From JBBREP01 sp036501845 (GTDB lineage: Bacteria > Actinomycetota > Acidimicrobiia > IMCC26256 > PALSA-610), in contig DASXZO010000077.1 in the NCBI GenBank assembly GCA_036501845.1, positions 1 to 20,685 on the forward strand: 20,685 bases of DNA. Direction: 5' to 3'. Under the pieces are notes generated by a model, which saw nothing but the letters and a program-made list of their open reading frames with translations, did not search any database and was not told the origin of the DNA. The translations under genes were made by a program, and so were the position numbers. Shown piece after piece: positions 6,475-14,314 of the stretch (the stretch's first letter is position 1; each line of letters begins with the position of its first letter).

Positions 6475-9400
6475 ATGCACGATGACCGACGCCTCGTAGA
6501 AGCCCGCATCCACCGCGAGATCGGGCAGTGGGTGGTGCCCGCGATCCACACCGCCACAGTGCCGTTCACGGTCGAGGCCTGGGACGCGCCGGGCGAGCCG
6601 GTGCCGTACGACGAGGCGATGCGCGCGACGTACACGCGGTTCACGATCGGCTCGCGATGGGGCGCGCGGCCGTGGGGCACGACGTGGTTCAAGTTCCGCG
6701 GCACCGTGCCGGCCGGCTGGAACGTGTCGGGCGAGCATCGCCTCGAAGCCGTGGTCGATCTCGGCTTCTTCCCCAACGGCGTGGGCTTCCAGGCCGAGGG
6801 CGCGGTGTGGGAGCACGGTGGCGTGGTGCGCGGTATCCACCCGTGCCGGCGGGCCGTGCCGCTCGCGAAGCACAAGGCCGGCGACGCCGTCGAGCTGATC
6901 GTGGAGGCCGCGGCGAACCCAGCGTTCGCGGGCACGAACCCCACGCCGATGGGCTCCCGATCGACCGCTCCCGAGATGCCGATCTACCGCCTGGCGCAAG
7001 CTGACATCGCGCTTGCCGACGTGGAGGTCGAAGCGCTCGCGATCGACCTCGATGTGCTCGTGAAACTGCTGCGTCAGTTGCGCGACGACGATCCCCGGCG
7101 CGACCAGATCTTGCGGGGCGTAGAGCGGGCGATGGACGCGCTCGACCTCCACGACGTAGCGCGCACCGCGGCCGGAGCCCGGCAGGAGTTGGCACCGCTG
7201 CTTGCGGTGCCGGCCCGAGCGAGCGCGCATCGCATGGTTGCGGTGGGTCACGCCCACATGGACTCGGCCTGGCTGTGGCCAAAGCGCGAGACCGTGCGCA
7301 AGTGTTCGCGCACGTTCGCCAACGCGCTCGAGCTGATGGAGCTCGACCCGCAGTTCCGCTTCGTGTGCTCGCAGGCTGCGCAATACGACTGGATCGAGCG
7401 CCTCTATCCGAACGTGTTCGAAGGTATTCGCGAGCGGGTGCGCACCGGCCAGTGGATCCCGGTGGGCGGCATGTGGGTGGAGGCCGACATGAACGTGCCG
7501 AGCGGCGAGTCGATCGCCCGGCAGCTCGTGCACGGTCAGCGCTACTTCGAATCGCGTTTCGGGTTGCGTTGCCACGAAGTGTGGATCCCCGATGTGTTCG
7601 GGTATCCGGCCACGCTGCCGCAGATCTTCGCCGCGGGTGGATGCGAGCGCTTCATCACCCAGAAGTTGTCGTGGAACAAGCAGAACAAGCTGCCGCACCA
7701 CACGTTCCGCTGGTATGGCCTCGACGGCACGAGCGTGCTCACGCACTTCCCGCCGGTCGACACCTACGGCGCCGAGATCGAACCGCGCGAGCTCGCGCAC
7801 GCGCAACGGAACTTCGCCGATTCCGGATGGAGCGGTGTGTCGCTCCTGCCGTTCGGTTACGGCGACGGCGGCGGCGGTCCGACGCGCGAGATGCTCGAAC
7901 GCATGCGGCGCGTCGCCGACCTCGACGGGTTGCCGCGCGTGGAGCTCGGTACGCCGGACTCGTTCTTCGACGCGGTCGACGGCGATGTCGCGACGGCCCG
8001 CGACCGCGTGCCCGAATGGCACGGCGAGCTCTACTTCGAGATGCACCGGGGCACGTTCACCACCCAGGCCAACACCAAGCTCGGTAACCGCACGTGTGAG
8101 CGCCTGCTGCGCGAGGCCGAACTCTGGTGGTCGCTCGCTGAACTGCAATCGCCCGGCGCGGGTTATCCGTACGACACGCTCGACGCGGCATGGAAAGAGG
8201 TGCTGTTCAACCAGTTCCACGACATCATCCCGGGCTCGTCGATCGCGTGGGTCTACGAAGACACCGCCGACACGTATGCGCGTGTGGTGCCGATCCTGGA
8301 GGCGTTGATCGACGAGGCGCTCGAGCGGTTGGCCGGCGAGCTGCACGAGGGCCCCGTGGTCGCCAACGCCGCCACCCACGCGCGCGACGAAGTGATCGCT
8401 GTTCGCGCCGATCTGCTCGGCGCCGTCGACTCGGCCCATACGCAGGCGCTGCGCGACGGGCGGGTGGCCTCGCGCGTGCAGGTCGACGGGCTGGCGGTCG
8501 CCTCGCCGCGTGCACTCCCCGTCGACGAGCCGGTCGTGGTCGACGAGGCCGCGCGCTCGATGCGCAACGGCCTGGTGTCGATCCGCTGGGACGACACCGG
8601 CGCGCTGGCGTCGGTCGTCGACGAGCGGTCGAAGCGTGAGGTGCTGATCGACGGAGGTCGCGGTGCGGCGATCGAGCTCGCGCCCGACCACCCAGTGGAG
8701 TACGACGCGTGGGATCTCGAATCGTGGGTGCGCCGCAACTCGAGCGAGATCCGCTCGTGCGAATCGATCGAAGTGGTCGAGCGCGGCCCACTCGTGGCGT
8801 CAGTGAGAGTGACACGGCGCTTCGGCCGCTCGACGCTGGTGCAGGAGTACGTGATGAGGGCCGGCAGCGCGCGCGTCGACGTGGTGTTCGACATCGATTG
8901 GCACGAGGACGAGCAGGTGCTCTCGGTGGCGTTCCCTCTCGCGGTGCACTCCGACACGGTCGACTGTGGCATTCAGTTCGGTGTGGTGTCTCGGCCGCGC
9001 TACCCCAACACGAGTTGGGATGCCGCCAAGTTCGAGGTGTGCGCGCACCGTTTCGTCGACGTGAGCGAGCCGAGCTTCGGTGTGGCCGTACTGAATGACA
9101 GTCGCTACGGCCACGCGGTGCTCGGCGACGCGGTCCGCGTCACGCTGCTACGCGCGCCGAAGTGGCCGGCGCCCGACGCTGATCGCGGGCGCCATCGCAC
9201 CACGGTCAGCGTGTACCCCCACGGCGCGGGTCTCGACAAGGTGGTGCAGGAGGCCGAGGCGTTGAACACGCCGCTGCGGGCGGTGCCCGGCGCCGGCGAG
9301 CCCGTGCCCGGCGGACGGGGCTACACGGTAGCGATCGACCATCCGGGTGTGCAGCTCAGCGCGCTGAAACTGGCCGACGACGGCTCGGGTGACACGATCG

Positions 9401-9591
9401 TCCGGCTTTTCGAGGCCGTCGGCGACCGAGCCGACGTCGGCGTGTCGCTGCCGTGGAAGATCGCGTCGGCGGAACGAGTGAACCTGCTCGAAGATGCCGG
9501 AGAGCGCGTCGACGTGATCGAAGGTTCGGCGCGTGTGGCCATGCGTCCGTTCGAGCTGGTGACGCTCCGACTACGCCGTCAGACCGCGTAG
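6475..9591 (+). CDS. GH38 family alpha-mannosidase
   Basis: A 1038-residue glycoside hydrolase of family 38, a zinc-dependent retaining alpha-mannosidase. The metal motif GHAHMDSAWLWP places His259, His261 and Asp263; the nucleophile block WVEADMNVPSGES gives Asp338; VWIPDVFGYPATLPQI and the HDIIPGSS motif (QFHDIIPGSSIAWV) are further GH38 hallmarks. An N-terminal beta domain, the catalytic barrel, the three-helix middle domain and a long C-terminal beta domain can be followed in order, and the length is normal for bacterial cytosolic members. No signal peptide is seen, so it probably acts in the cytoplasm on imported or recycled mannosides. The ATG at 6475 was chosen because upstream frame overlaps the PAP2 gene. 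Its 3-prime end overlaps the convergent galE gene by 13 bp. Confidence 0.95.
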   Translation: MHDDRRLVEARIHREIGQWVVPAIHTATVPFTVEAWDAPGEPVPYDEAMRATYTRFTIGSRWGARPWGTTWFKFRGTVPAGWNVSGEHRLEAVVDLGFFPNGVGFQAEGAVWEHGGVVRGIHPCRRAVPLAKHKAGDAVELIVEAAANPAFAGTNPTPMGSRSTAPEMPIYRLAQADIALADVEVEALAIDLDVLVKLLRQLRDDDPRRDQILRGVERAMDALDLHDVARTAAGARQELAPLLAVPARASAHRMVAVGHAHMDSAWLWPKRETVRKCSRTFANALELMELDPQFRFVCSQAAQYDWIERLYPNVFEGIRERVRTGQWIPVGGMWVEADMNVPSGESIARQLVHGQRYFESRFGLRCHEVWIPDVFGYPATLPQIFAAGGCERFITQKLSWNKQNKLPHHTFRWYGLDGTSVLTHFPPVDTYGAEIEPRELAHAQRNFADSGWSGVSLLPFGYGDGGGGPTREMLERMRRVADLDGLPRVELGTPDSFFDAVDGDVATARDRVPEWHGELYFEMHRGTFTTQANTKLGNRTCERLLREAELWWSLAELQSPGAGYPYDTLDAAWKEVLFNQFHDIIPGSSIAWVYEDTADTYARVVPILEALIDEALERLAGELHEGPVVANAATHARDEVIAVRADLLGAVDSAHTQALRDGRVASRVQVDGLAVASPRALPVDEPVVVDEAARSMRNGLVSIRWDDTGALASVVDERSKREVLIDGGRGAAIELAPDHPVEYDAWDLESWVRRNSSEIRSCESIEVVERGPLVASVRVTRRFGRSTLVQEYVMRAGSARVDVVFDIDWHEDEQVLSVAFPLAVHSDTVDCGIQFGVVSRPRYPNTSWDAAKFEVCAHRFVDVSEPSFGVAVLNDSRYGHAVLGDAVRVTLLRAPKWPAPDADRGRHRTTVSVYPHGAGLDKVVQEAEALNTPLRAVPGAGEPVPGGRGYTVAIDHPGVQLSALKLADDGSGDTIVRLFEAVGDRADVGVSLPWKIASAERVNLLEDAGERVDVIEGSARVAMRPFELVTLRLRRQTA

Positions 9592-10604
9592 CCGTTGGGG
9601 TTCTGCGACTGCCAGCGCCAGGCGTCGGTACACATCTCGTCGATACCGCGGGTGGCCTTCCAGCCGAAGAGGTCCTTGGCGAGCGAGGCGTCGGCCACTG
9701 TGGATGCGACGTCGCCCGGGCGACGCGGACCCACCCGGTGGGGGATCGTGCAGCCGCTCACGCGGCGGGCGGCGTCGAGCGCCTCGAGCACCGACGTTCC
9801 CTGGCCGGTGCCGAGGTTGACCGCGCGGCAACCGGGCAGTTCGGAGAGCGCGTCGAGCGCCGCCACGTGACCCTCCGCGAGGTCGAGCACGTGGATGTAG
9901 TCGCGGATGCCGGTGCCGTCGGGGGTGGGGTAGTCGTCACCGAAGATCACGAGCTCGGGACGGCGGCCGACCGCCACCTGCATGAGGTACGGCATCAGGT
10001 TGTTCGGGATCCCCGACGGGTCCTCGCCGATGCGGCCGCTCGGGTGCGCGCCGACGGGGTTGAAGTAGCGCAGCAGAGCAATGTGCCAGCGCTCGTCGGA
10101 TGCCGCCATGTCGTCGAGCAGCCACTCGACCGCGGCCTTGGTGCGGCCGTAGGGATTCGTCGGAGCGATGCGGGAGTCCTCGGGAATCGGGTTGACGTTC
10201 GGGTCGCCGTACACCGTGGCCGACGACGAGAACACCACGGTGCGCACGCCGTGAGTGCCGAGGGCGCGCAGCAACGTCATCGTGCTACCGACGTTCACAT
10301 CCCAGTAGTCGAGCGGCCGCGCCACCGATTCGCCTACCGCCTTCAACCCCGCGAAATGCACCGCGGCATCCACGGGATGGTCGTGCAGCACCTGGTCGAG
10401 CCCGTCGAAGTCGCGCAGGTCGACACGGTGGAACACGAGCTTGTCGGAGTCGCCGAGCTCGCGGATGCGATCGATCGCGGACTCGGAGCTGTTCGAGAAG
10501 TCGTCGACGACGACCACGTTGTGTCCGGCGTCCATGAGTGCAAGGCAGGTGTGGCTGCCGATGAAGCCGGCACCACCCGTGACGAGCACTGTCGAGGGCA
10601 TCAT
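9579..10604 (-). CDS. galE: UDP-glucose 4-epimerase
   Basis: A 341-residue extended short-chain dehydrogenase that interconverts UDP-glucose and UDP-galactose with bound NAD. The Rossmann motif GGAGFIG is at residues 10-16, followed by the acidic VVVVDDFSNSS strand end. The catalytic residues are Ser128 in SSSATVYGD and the YxxxK pair Tyr152/Lys156 in NPYGRTK. The GalE-specific LRYFNPVGAHPSGRIGEDP and GTGIRDYIHVLDLA stretches are well kept, which separates it from dTDP-glucose dehydratases. Length is normal (338 in E. coli). Start is one of two consecutive ATG codons at 10604/10601 without a clear ribosome binding site. The stop overlaps the GH38 gene in convergent orientation. UDP-galactose would feed galactan or other envelope glycans. 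Confidence 0.95.
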   Translation of the reverse strand: MMPSTVLVTGGAGFIGSHTCLALMDAGHNVVVVDDFSNSSESAIDRIRELGDSDKLVFHRVDLRDFDGLDQVLHDHPVDAAVHFAGLKAVGESVARPLDYWDVNVGSTMTLLRALGTHGVRTVVFSSSATVYGDPNVNPIPEDSRIAPTNPYGRTKAAVEWLLDDMAASDERWHIALLRYFNPVGAHPSGRIGEDPSGIPNNLMPYLMQVAVGRRPELVIFGDDYPTPDGTGIRDYIHVLDLAEGHVAALDALSELPGCRAVNLGTGQGTSVLEALDAARRVSGCTIPHRVGPRRPGDVASTVADASLAKDLFGWKATRGIDEMCTDAWRWQSQNPNGYAV

Positions 10605-10702
10605 GGATTTCTAGCGCGTTCGGGATCGGTTGTGGTCATGGCGGTGTCACCTTCCGTGGCGAGCGTGCCGTGCGTCACGGCCTGTGAAGAATCGTTTGCC
10701 AG

Positions 10703-10748
10703 CCCCCACCCAACATGTGTCATCGGCGTTGGGCACCCCCCACCCAAC
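10703..10748. repeat. Direct repeat CCCCCACCCAAC (two copies) with internal hairpin
   Basis: CCCCCACCCAAC occurs at 10703-10714 and again at 10737-10748, 34 bp apart, in the 228-bp spacer between divergent galE and the alpha/beta hydrolase. Between them GTTGGG (10728-10733) pairs with the CCCAAC ends of either copy, giving two alternative hairpins. It could be an operator for a repressor or activator shared by the two genes. The role is inference; the repeats are seen directly. Confidence 0.5.
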
Positions 10749-10791
10749 GCATGCATCGAAGCACAACTTCGACCGTCGGTAGCCTCGGCCA

Positions 10792-10830
10792 GCGCACCGC
10801 AGGTACGGAGCCGCGCACCGGAGGTACGGA
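10792..10830 (+). repeat. Tandem imperfect repeat with 21-bp period upstream of the hydrolase gene
   Basis: GCGCACCGCAGGTACGGA (10792-10809) is repeated with one mismatch as GCGCACCGGAGGTACGGA (10813-10830), a period of 21 bp or about two helical turns. The second copy contains the GGAGG at 10820-10824 used as ribosome binding site of the hydrolase gene. A duplication of a binding site or of the translation-initiation region would both explain it. Confidence 0.6.
10820..10824 (+). promoter_or_regulatory. Shine-Dalgarno site of the alpha/beta hydrolase gene
   Basis: GGAGG lies eight bases before a GTG at 10833 and decides this start over the ATG at 10854, which has no site at proper distance. 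Confidence 0.6.
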
Positions 10831-10832
10831 TC

Positions 10833-12089
10833 GTGGGAGAGCTCGAACGCCGGATGGCTGTGCGCTCACTCACGCGCGCGGCCGGCACCCTGAACGCCGT
10901 ACGCCCGTTCGCCCGCACCGGCCCCGCGTCGGTGCCGTCGTTCTTCAACGGCTGGATGGTGAGCGAGCTGCCGCTGCACACCTCGGCGGTGCATGCCCTC
11001 GTCGACGCCGCGGCGATCCGCAAAGGCGCGCTGCGCACCTGGACCGGTCGCGCGCTGCTCGCCGCCGATGCGGTGTCGTGGGCGCAACGCTACCGGCTGC
11101 ACCGCGAGTCGGGTATGGCCGACCGCGTGTTCGACGACGCGCTCGCCGACGAGCTCGGCGCCGACTACCGAGCGCGTGCCGCGTCGGTGGGTGTGTCGAC
11201 GATCGACCACTCGATTCCGCTGACGCGTCTCGCGCAGCCGTTCTCGATCGCGCGACGCACGCTTGCGCACGAGCACGACCTGAGCTACGGCGAAGCCGGC
11301 AAGCGCAACTTCCTCGACGTGTGGAAGCACGCCGATCTGCCGCTCGACGGCCGCGCGCCGGTGTTGCTCCAGGTGCACGGCGGCGCCTGGATGATCGGCA
11401 ACAAGAACCAGCAGGGCCAGCCGCTGATGGAACATCTCACGGCGCGGGGTTGGGTGTGCGTCGCGATCAACTACCAGCTCAGCCCGCGCGCCGCGTGGCC
11501 CGCGCACATCATCGACGTGAAGCGCGCGATTGCGTGGGTGAAGGCGAACATCGCGCGCTACGGCGGCGATCCGAACTTCATCGCCATCTCCGGCGGATCG
11601 GCCGGCGGGCACCTCACCGCGCTCGCCGCGCTCACACCCAACGAGGCCGTGTTCCAGCCCGGGTTCGAGGACGCCGACACCAGGTTGCAGGCCGCGGTGC
11701 CTTTCTACGGCGTGTACGACTTCTTGAACCGCGACGGCACCGGCCGCACCGACATGCAAGCCCTGCTCGAAAAGCGCGTGTTCCAGCACGTGCTCGACGA
11801 CGAGCGCCGGCCCACGTGGGAAGCCGCGTCGCCGATGGGCGCGATCCGTCCCGACGCTCCGCCGTTCTTCGTGATCCACGGCACCAACGACTCGCTCGTT
11901 CCCGTGGAGCAGGCCCGCGCCTTTGCCGAGATGTTGCGCAAGGAATCGACCCAGTCGGTGGCGTACGCCGAGCTGCCCCGGGCCCAGCACGCCTTCGACG
12001 TGTTCTGGTCGCCGCGCACCTGGGCCGCGGTGCACGCGGTGGAGCGCTTCCTCGGGGTGGTCCGCGCGGGAGTCACCACCGGGTCGTAG
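10833..12089 (+). CDS. Alpha/beta hydrolase (esterase/lipase, HGG/GGSAGG type)
   Basis: A 418-residue alpha/beta hydrolase related to hormone-sensitive-lipase and carboxylesterase (BD-FAE-like) enzymes. The oxyanion motif HGGAW begins at His182, the nucleophile elbow SGGSAGGH gives Ser256, and the remaining triad residues are likely Asp353 in HGTNDSLVP and His386 in AQHAFD. The core is preceded by an unusually long N-terminal part of about 170 residues with helical, partly hydrophobic sequence (SFFNGWMVSELPLHTSAVHALVD) also found in actinobacterial relatives; it may be a lid or membrane-associating region. The GTG start has a good ribosome binding site. The gene is followed after 46 bp by the aquaporin gene. 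It probably hydrolyses a carboxylic ester; the natural substrate is unknown. Confidence 0.88.
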   Translation: MGELERRMAVRSLTRAAGTLNAVRPFARTGPASVPSFFNGWMVSELPLHTSAVHALVDAAAIRKGALRTWTGRALLAADAVSWAQRYRLHRESGMADRVFDDALADELGADYRARAASVGVSTIDHSIPLTRLAQPFSIARRTLAHEHDLSYGEAGKRNFLDVWKHADLPLDGRAPVLLQVHGGAWMIGNKNQQGQPLMEHLTARGWVCVAINYQLSPRAAWPAHIIDVKRAIAWVKANIARYGGDPNFIAISGGSAGGHLTALAALTPNEAVFQPGFEDADTRLQAAVPFYGVYDFLNRDGTGRTDMQALLEKRVFQHVLDDERRPTWEAASPMGAIRPDAPPFFVIHGTNDSLVPVEQARAFAEMLRKESTQSVAYAELPRAQHAFDVFWSPRTWAAVHAVERFLGVVRAGVTTGS

Positions 12090-12135
12090 CCTTTTTGTGC
12101 GGCGTGTGACGCGGGCGGCGAAAGGCAGGCTCGTC

Positions 12136-12849
12136 GTGTCACACAGCACTCGCATCGCCGTCGCCGAAGCGATCGGCACCCTGATTCTCGTGGTCGGTGG
12201 ACCGGGCACCGCCATTCTCGCCACCGGTGGGTTCTTCGGCCCGGGCTCGGTGGGTGTGCTCGGCGTCGCGCTCGCGTTCGGTCTCGCGATGCTCACCGCG
12301 TTCTATGCGGTGAATGCCATCTCGGGCTGTCACATCAACCCCGCGGTCACGGCCGGGCTCTGGATCACTGGCAAGGTGCAAGCCCAACAGATCCCGTGGT
12401 ATCTCGGCGGCCAGTTCGTGGGCGGCGTGATCGGTGCCGGCATCATCTGGGTGATCGCGCACAGCCACGCGCACTTCAGCGCCAAGGGGAGTGGCTTCGC
12501 GTCGAACGGCTACGGCAGCCATTCACCGGGCGGGTTCAAGCTGCCGGCCGTGATCCTCACCGAGATCGTGTTCAGCGCGCTGTTCGTGTTCGTGGTGGCG
12601 AGCACGTGCCGCAAGTCGCTCGCGCCGGGATTCAACGGCCTCACGATCGGACTCATGCTCACGCTCGTGCACCTCGTGACGATCCCGATCGACAACACGT
12701 CGGTGAACCCGGCCCGCAGCCTCGCCACCGCGATCTTCCAGCACGGCTGGGCGTTGAAGCAGGTGTGGGTGTTCCTGATCTTCCCGACGGTCGGCGGCAT
12801 CCTCGGCGGCGTGCTCTGGAACTTCCTCGTGCAGCCGGAAGACAAGTAG
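12136..12849 (+). CDS. aqpZ: AqpZ-type aquaporin (MIP family water channel)
   Basis: A 237-residue major intrinsic protein with six membrane spans and both pore loops: HINPAVT (Asn68-Pro69-Ala70) and VNPARS (Asn191-Pro192-Ala193). By alignment with E. coli AqpZ as I recall it, the selectivity filter is Phe48, His179, Thr188 and Arg194, the water-selective combination rather than a glycerol facilitator. Loop C carries a longer Gly/Ser/His segment (HSHAHFSAKGSGFASNGYG). Cys65 lies three residues before the first NPA. GTG at 12136 is preceded by AAAGGCAGG; GTG codons at 12097 and 12106 are alternatives. It follows the hydrolase on the same strand and stops 10 bp from the convergent HAD/acyltransferase-like gene. 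It acts in the cytoplasmic membrane. Confidence 0.93.
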   Translation: MSHSTRIAVAEAIGTLILVVGGPGTAILATGGFFGPGSVGVLGVALAFGLAMLTAFYAVNAISGCHINPAVTAGLWITGKVQAQQIPWYLGGQFVGGVIGAGIIWVIAHSHAHFSAKGSGFASNGYGSHSPGGFKLPAVILTEIVFSALFVFVVASTCRKSLAPGFNGLTIGLMLTLVHLVTIPIDNTSVNPARSLATAIFQHGWALKQVWVFLIFPTVGGILGGVLWNFLVQPEDK

Positions 12850-12859
12850 TCAGACGTAG

Positions 12860-14314
12860 CTACACGAGCGCGCTGGCTACGGCGGCGCGCGCCGATTCGA
12901 GGTCGGCGTTGTCGGTGGTGATCGGTTCGCCGATCTCCACGTGGATCGTGCCCGGTCGCACCACCGGGGGCCGCCGCGTCACGAGCCGGTCGCTGTCGCG
13001 CACCACCAACGGCACGATCGGTACGGCCGCGCCTGCTGCTAGTCGCAATGGGCCGCTGCGCAACGCCGGCGCTTCGTCGGGGCGGTCGATGGGTCCCACG
13101 AGGAACACGATCGACGCGCCGCGCTCGAGCAGCGCGCGGTAGTGGCGCAAACGTTCGGCGTCGGGTTCGTCGACGCCGGGCGCGAACTCCACGTCGAACA
13201 GCCGGCCGATCGTGCCGAGCACCGGGTCCTGGGCGAGCGCGCGGTCGACGACCAGCCGGCAGTCACGCCGCAACAATTTGGCGACGACGAAGGCGTCGAT
13301 GCGGCTGCGCTGGCGCGCCACCACCACAGCCGGCCCGTCGTGCAGGCCGTCGAGGTTCGCCTCGCCGGCCGTGTCGATGCGCACCGCGTTGAGGCCGAGC
13401 ACGATGTCGGGGAGCAGCGTCGTGGCCACATTGCTGGCGTGGCGGCGGCTGCGCTGCCATGCACCGGCTGCCGCGGCCGCGGTGGTGGTGACCGGCGCGG
13501 CCACGAGGAAGCCACCCACGTTGCGCGCCACCACGGGCCAGCCGGGCGTGCCCCGGCTCGCGAAGCGCAGGATCGGCCAGCCGCGCGCGATCGCCTCCGC
13601 CGCAAGTCGCTTGCCCGGGTTGGTGGGGCGCGGTCGCCCGATCTCCGACATCAACGCGAGGTCCTCGTCGCCGTCGGCGTAGAAGAAGCTCGCGTCGAAG
13701 TCGAGGCTGTGGTCGAAGGCGAAACGGCGCGCCGCCAATGTCTTGCCCGGGCCCCAGAGCGTGGGCAGCTTCACCTCGCCGGTGAGCACGCCATCGACGG
13801 CTTCGAGCTCCTGGCACACGATGTGGTCGATGCCGAGCGCGCGAGCGATGGGCGCCACTTGGTAGTAGGTGGCCGACGTGGTGATCGTGACGGTGTGGCC
13901 GCGCGCCCGATGCGCGGCCACGAGCGCCCGCGCCTCGGGATACACACGGTCGGCGAGCACCTCACGGAACAGGCGTTCGCCGAGCGCCTCGAGCTCTTTC
14001 GTGGGCCGCCCGCGCCACGCGTCGGCCGCCAGCCCGATCAGCCGGTCGTAGCCGACGCGACCGAGCGCGTACTCCACGCCGACCCGTGCTGCGCGCACGG
14101 CTTCGACCGCACCCACTTGACGGCGCACGATGCGGTCCTGCGCGAACGCGTACACGGAGTAGCCGTGGATGAGCGTGCCGTCGAAGTCGAAGAACGCGCC
14201 GATGTGTTCGCCGCGCGGTGACGACGCGATCTCGGTGAGTGCGTCGTCGAGCGACCAGGTGGGCGCGGCGGACGAGGTTGTGTCTGCGTCGACACCGGGT
14301 TCGCGGGTGGTCAT
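12860..14314 (-). CDS. HAD-IB phosphatase fused to a degenerate PlsC-like acyltransferase domain
   Basis: A 484-residue two-domain protein resembling the actinobacterial HAD-IB/1-acylglycerol-3-phosphate acyltransferase fusions (Rv2483c type). The HAD part (about residues 36-260) has motif I FFDFDGTLI (Asp43, Asp45), motif II ITTSATYY, a GPGKTLA lysine and motif IV YADGDEDLALM. The C-terminal part (about 310-484) follows the PlsC layout, including GPAVVVA and AAVPIVPLVV. But the catalytic HX4D block reads RQRSRID, with Gln335 replacing His and Asp340 kept, and the FPEGT block reads FLVGP (404-408). Acyl transfer by the usual mechanism is therefore doubtful. Last gene of the operon; its ATG overlaps the DUF2993 stop as ATGA. 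Confidence 0.85.
   Translation of the reverse strand: MTTREPGVDADTTSSAAPTWSLDDALTEIASSPRGEHIGAFFDFDGTLIHGYSVYAFAQDRIVRRQVGAVEAVRAARVGVEYALGRVGYDRLIGLAADAWRGRPTKELEALGERLFREVLADRVYPEARALVAAHRARGHTVTITTSATYYQVAPIARALGIDHIVCQELEAVDGVLTGEVKLPTLWGPGKTLAARRFAFDHSLDFDASFFYADGDEDLALMSEIGRPRPTNPGKRLAAEAIARGWPILRFASRGTPGWPVVARNVGGFLVAAPVTTTAAAAAGAWQRSRRHASNVATTLLPDIVLGLNAVRIDTAGEANLDGLHDGPAVVVARQRSRIDAFVVAKLLRRDCRLVVDRALAQDPVLGTIGRLFDVEFAPGVDEPDAERLRHYRALLERGASIVFLVGPIDRPDEAPALRSGPLRLAAGAAVPIVPLVVRDSDRLVTRRPPVVRPGTIHVEIGEPITTDNADLESARAAVASALV

Noticed and set aside
6439..8691. 750-codon minus-strand open frame opposite the alpha-mannosidase
   Set aside because: Lies wholly antisense to convincing GH38 sequence and shows no recognisable motif.
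9453..10832. Long upstream extension of the alpha/beta hydrolase frame
   Set aside because: It is antisense to galE and crosses the repeat-rich spacer; a GGAGG places the start at 10833.
12856..12863. Palindrome GTAGCTAC between the aquaporin and HAD/acyltransferase-like stops
   Set aside because: It arises from two facing TAG stop codons and is too short to indicate a site.
12860..14314. Calling the fusion an active 1-acylglycerol-3-phosphate acyltransferase
   Set aside because: The HX4D histidine and the FPEG motif are both absent, so only a degenerate PlsC-like domain can be supported.
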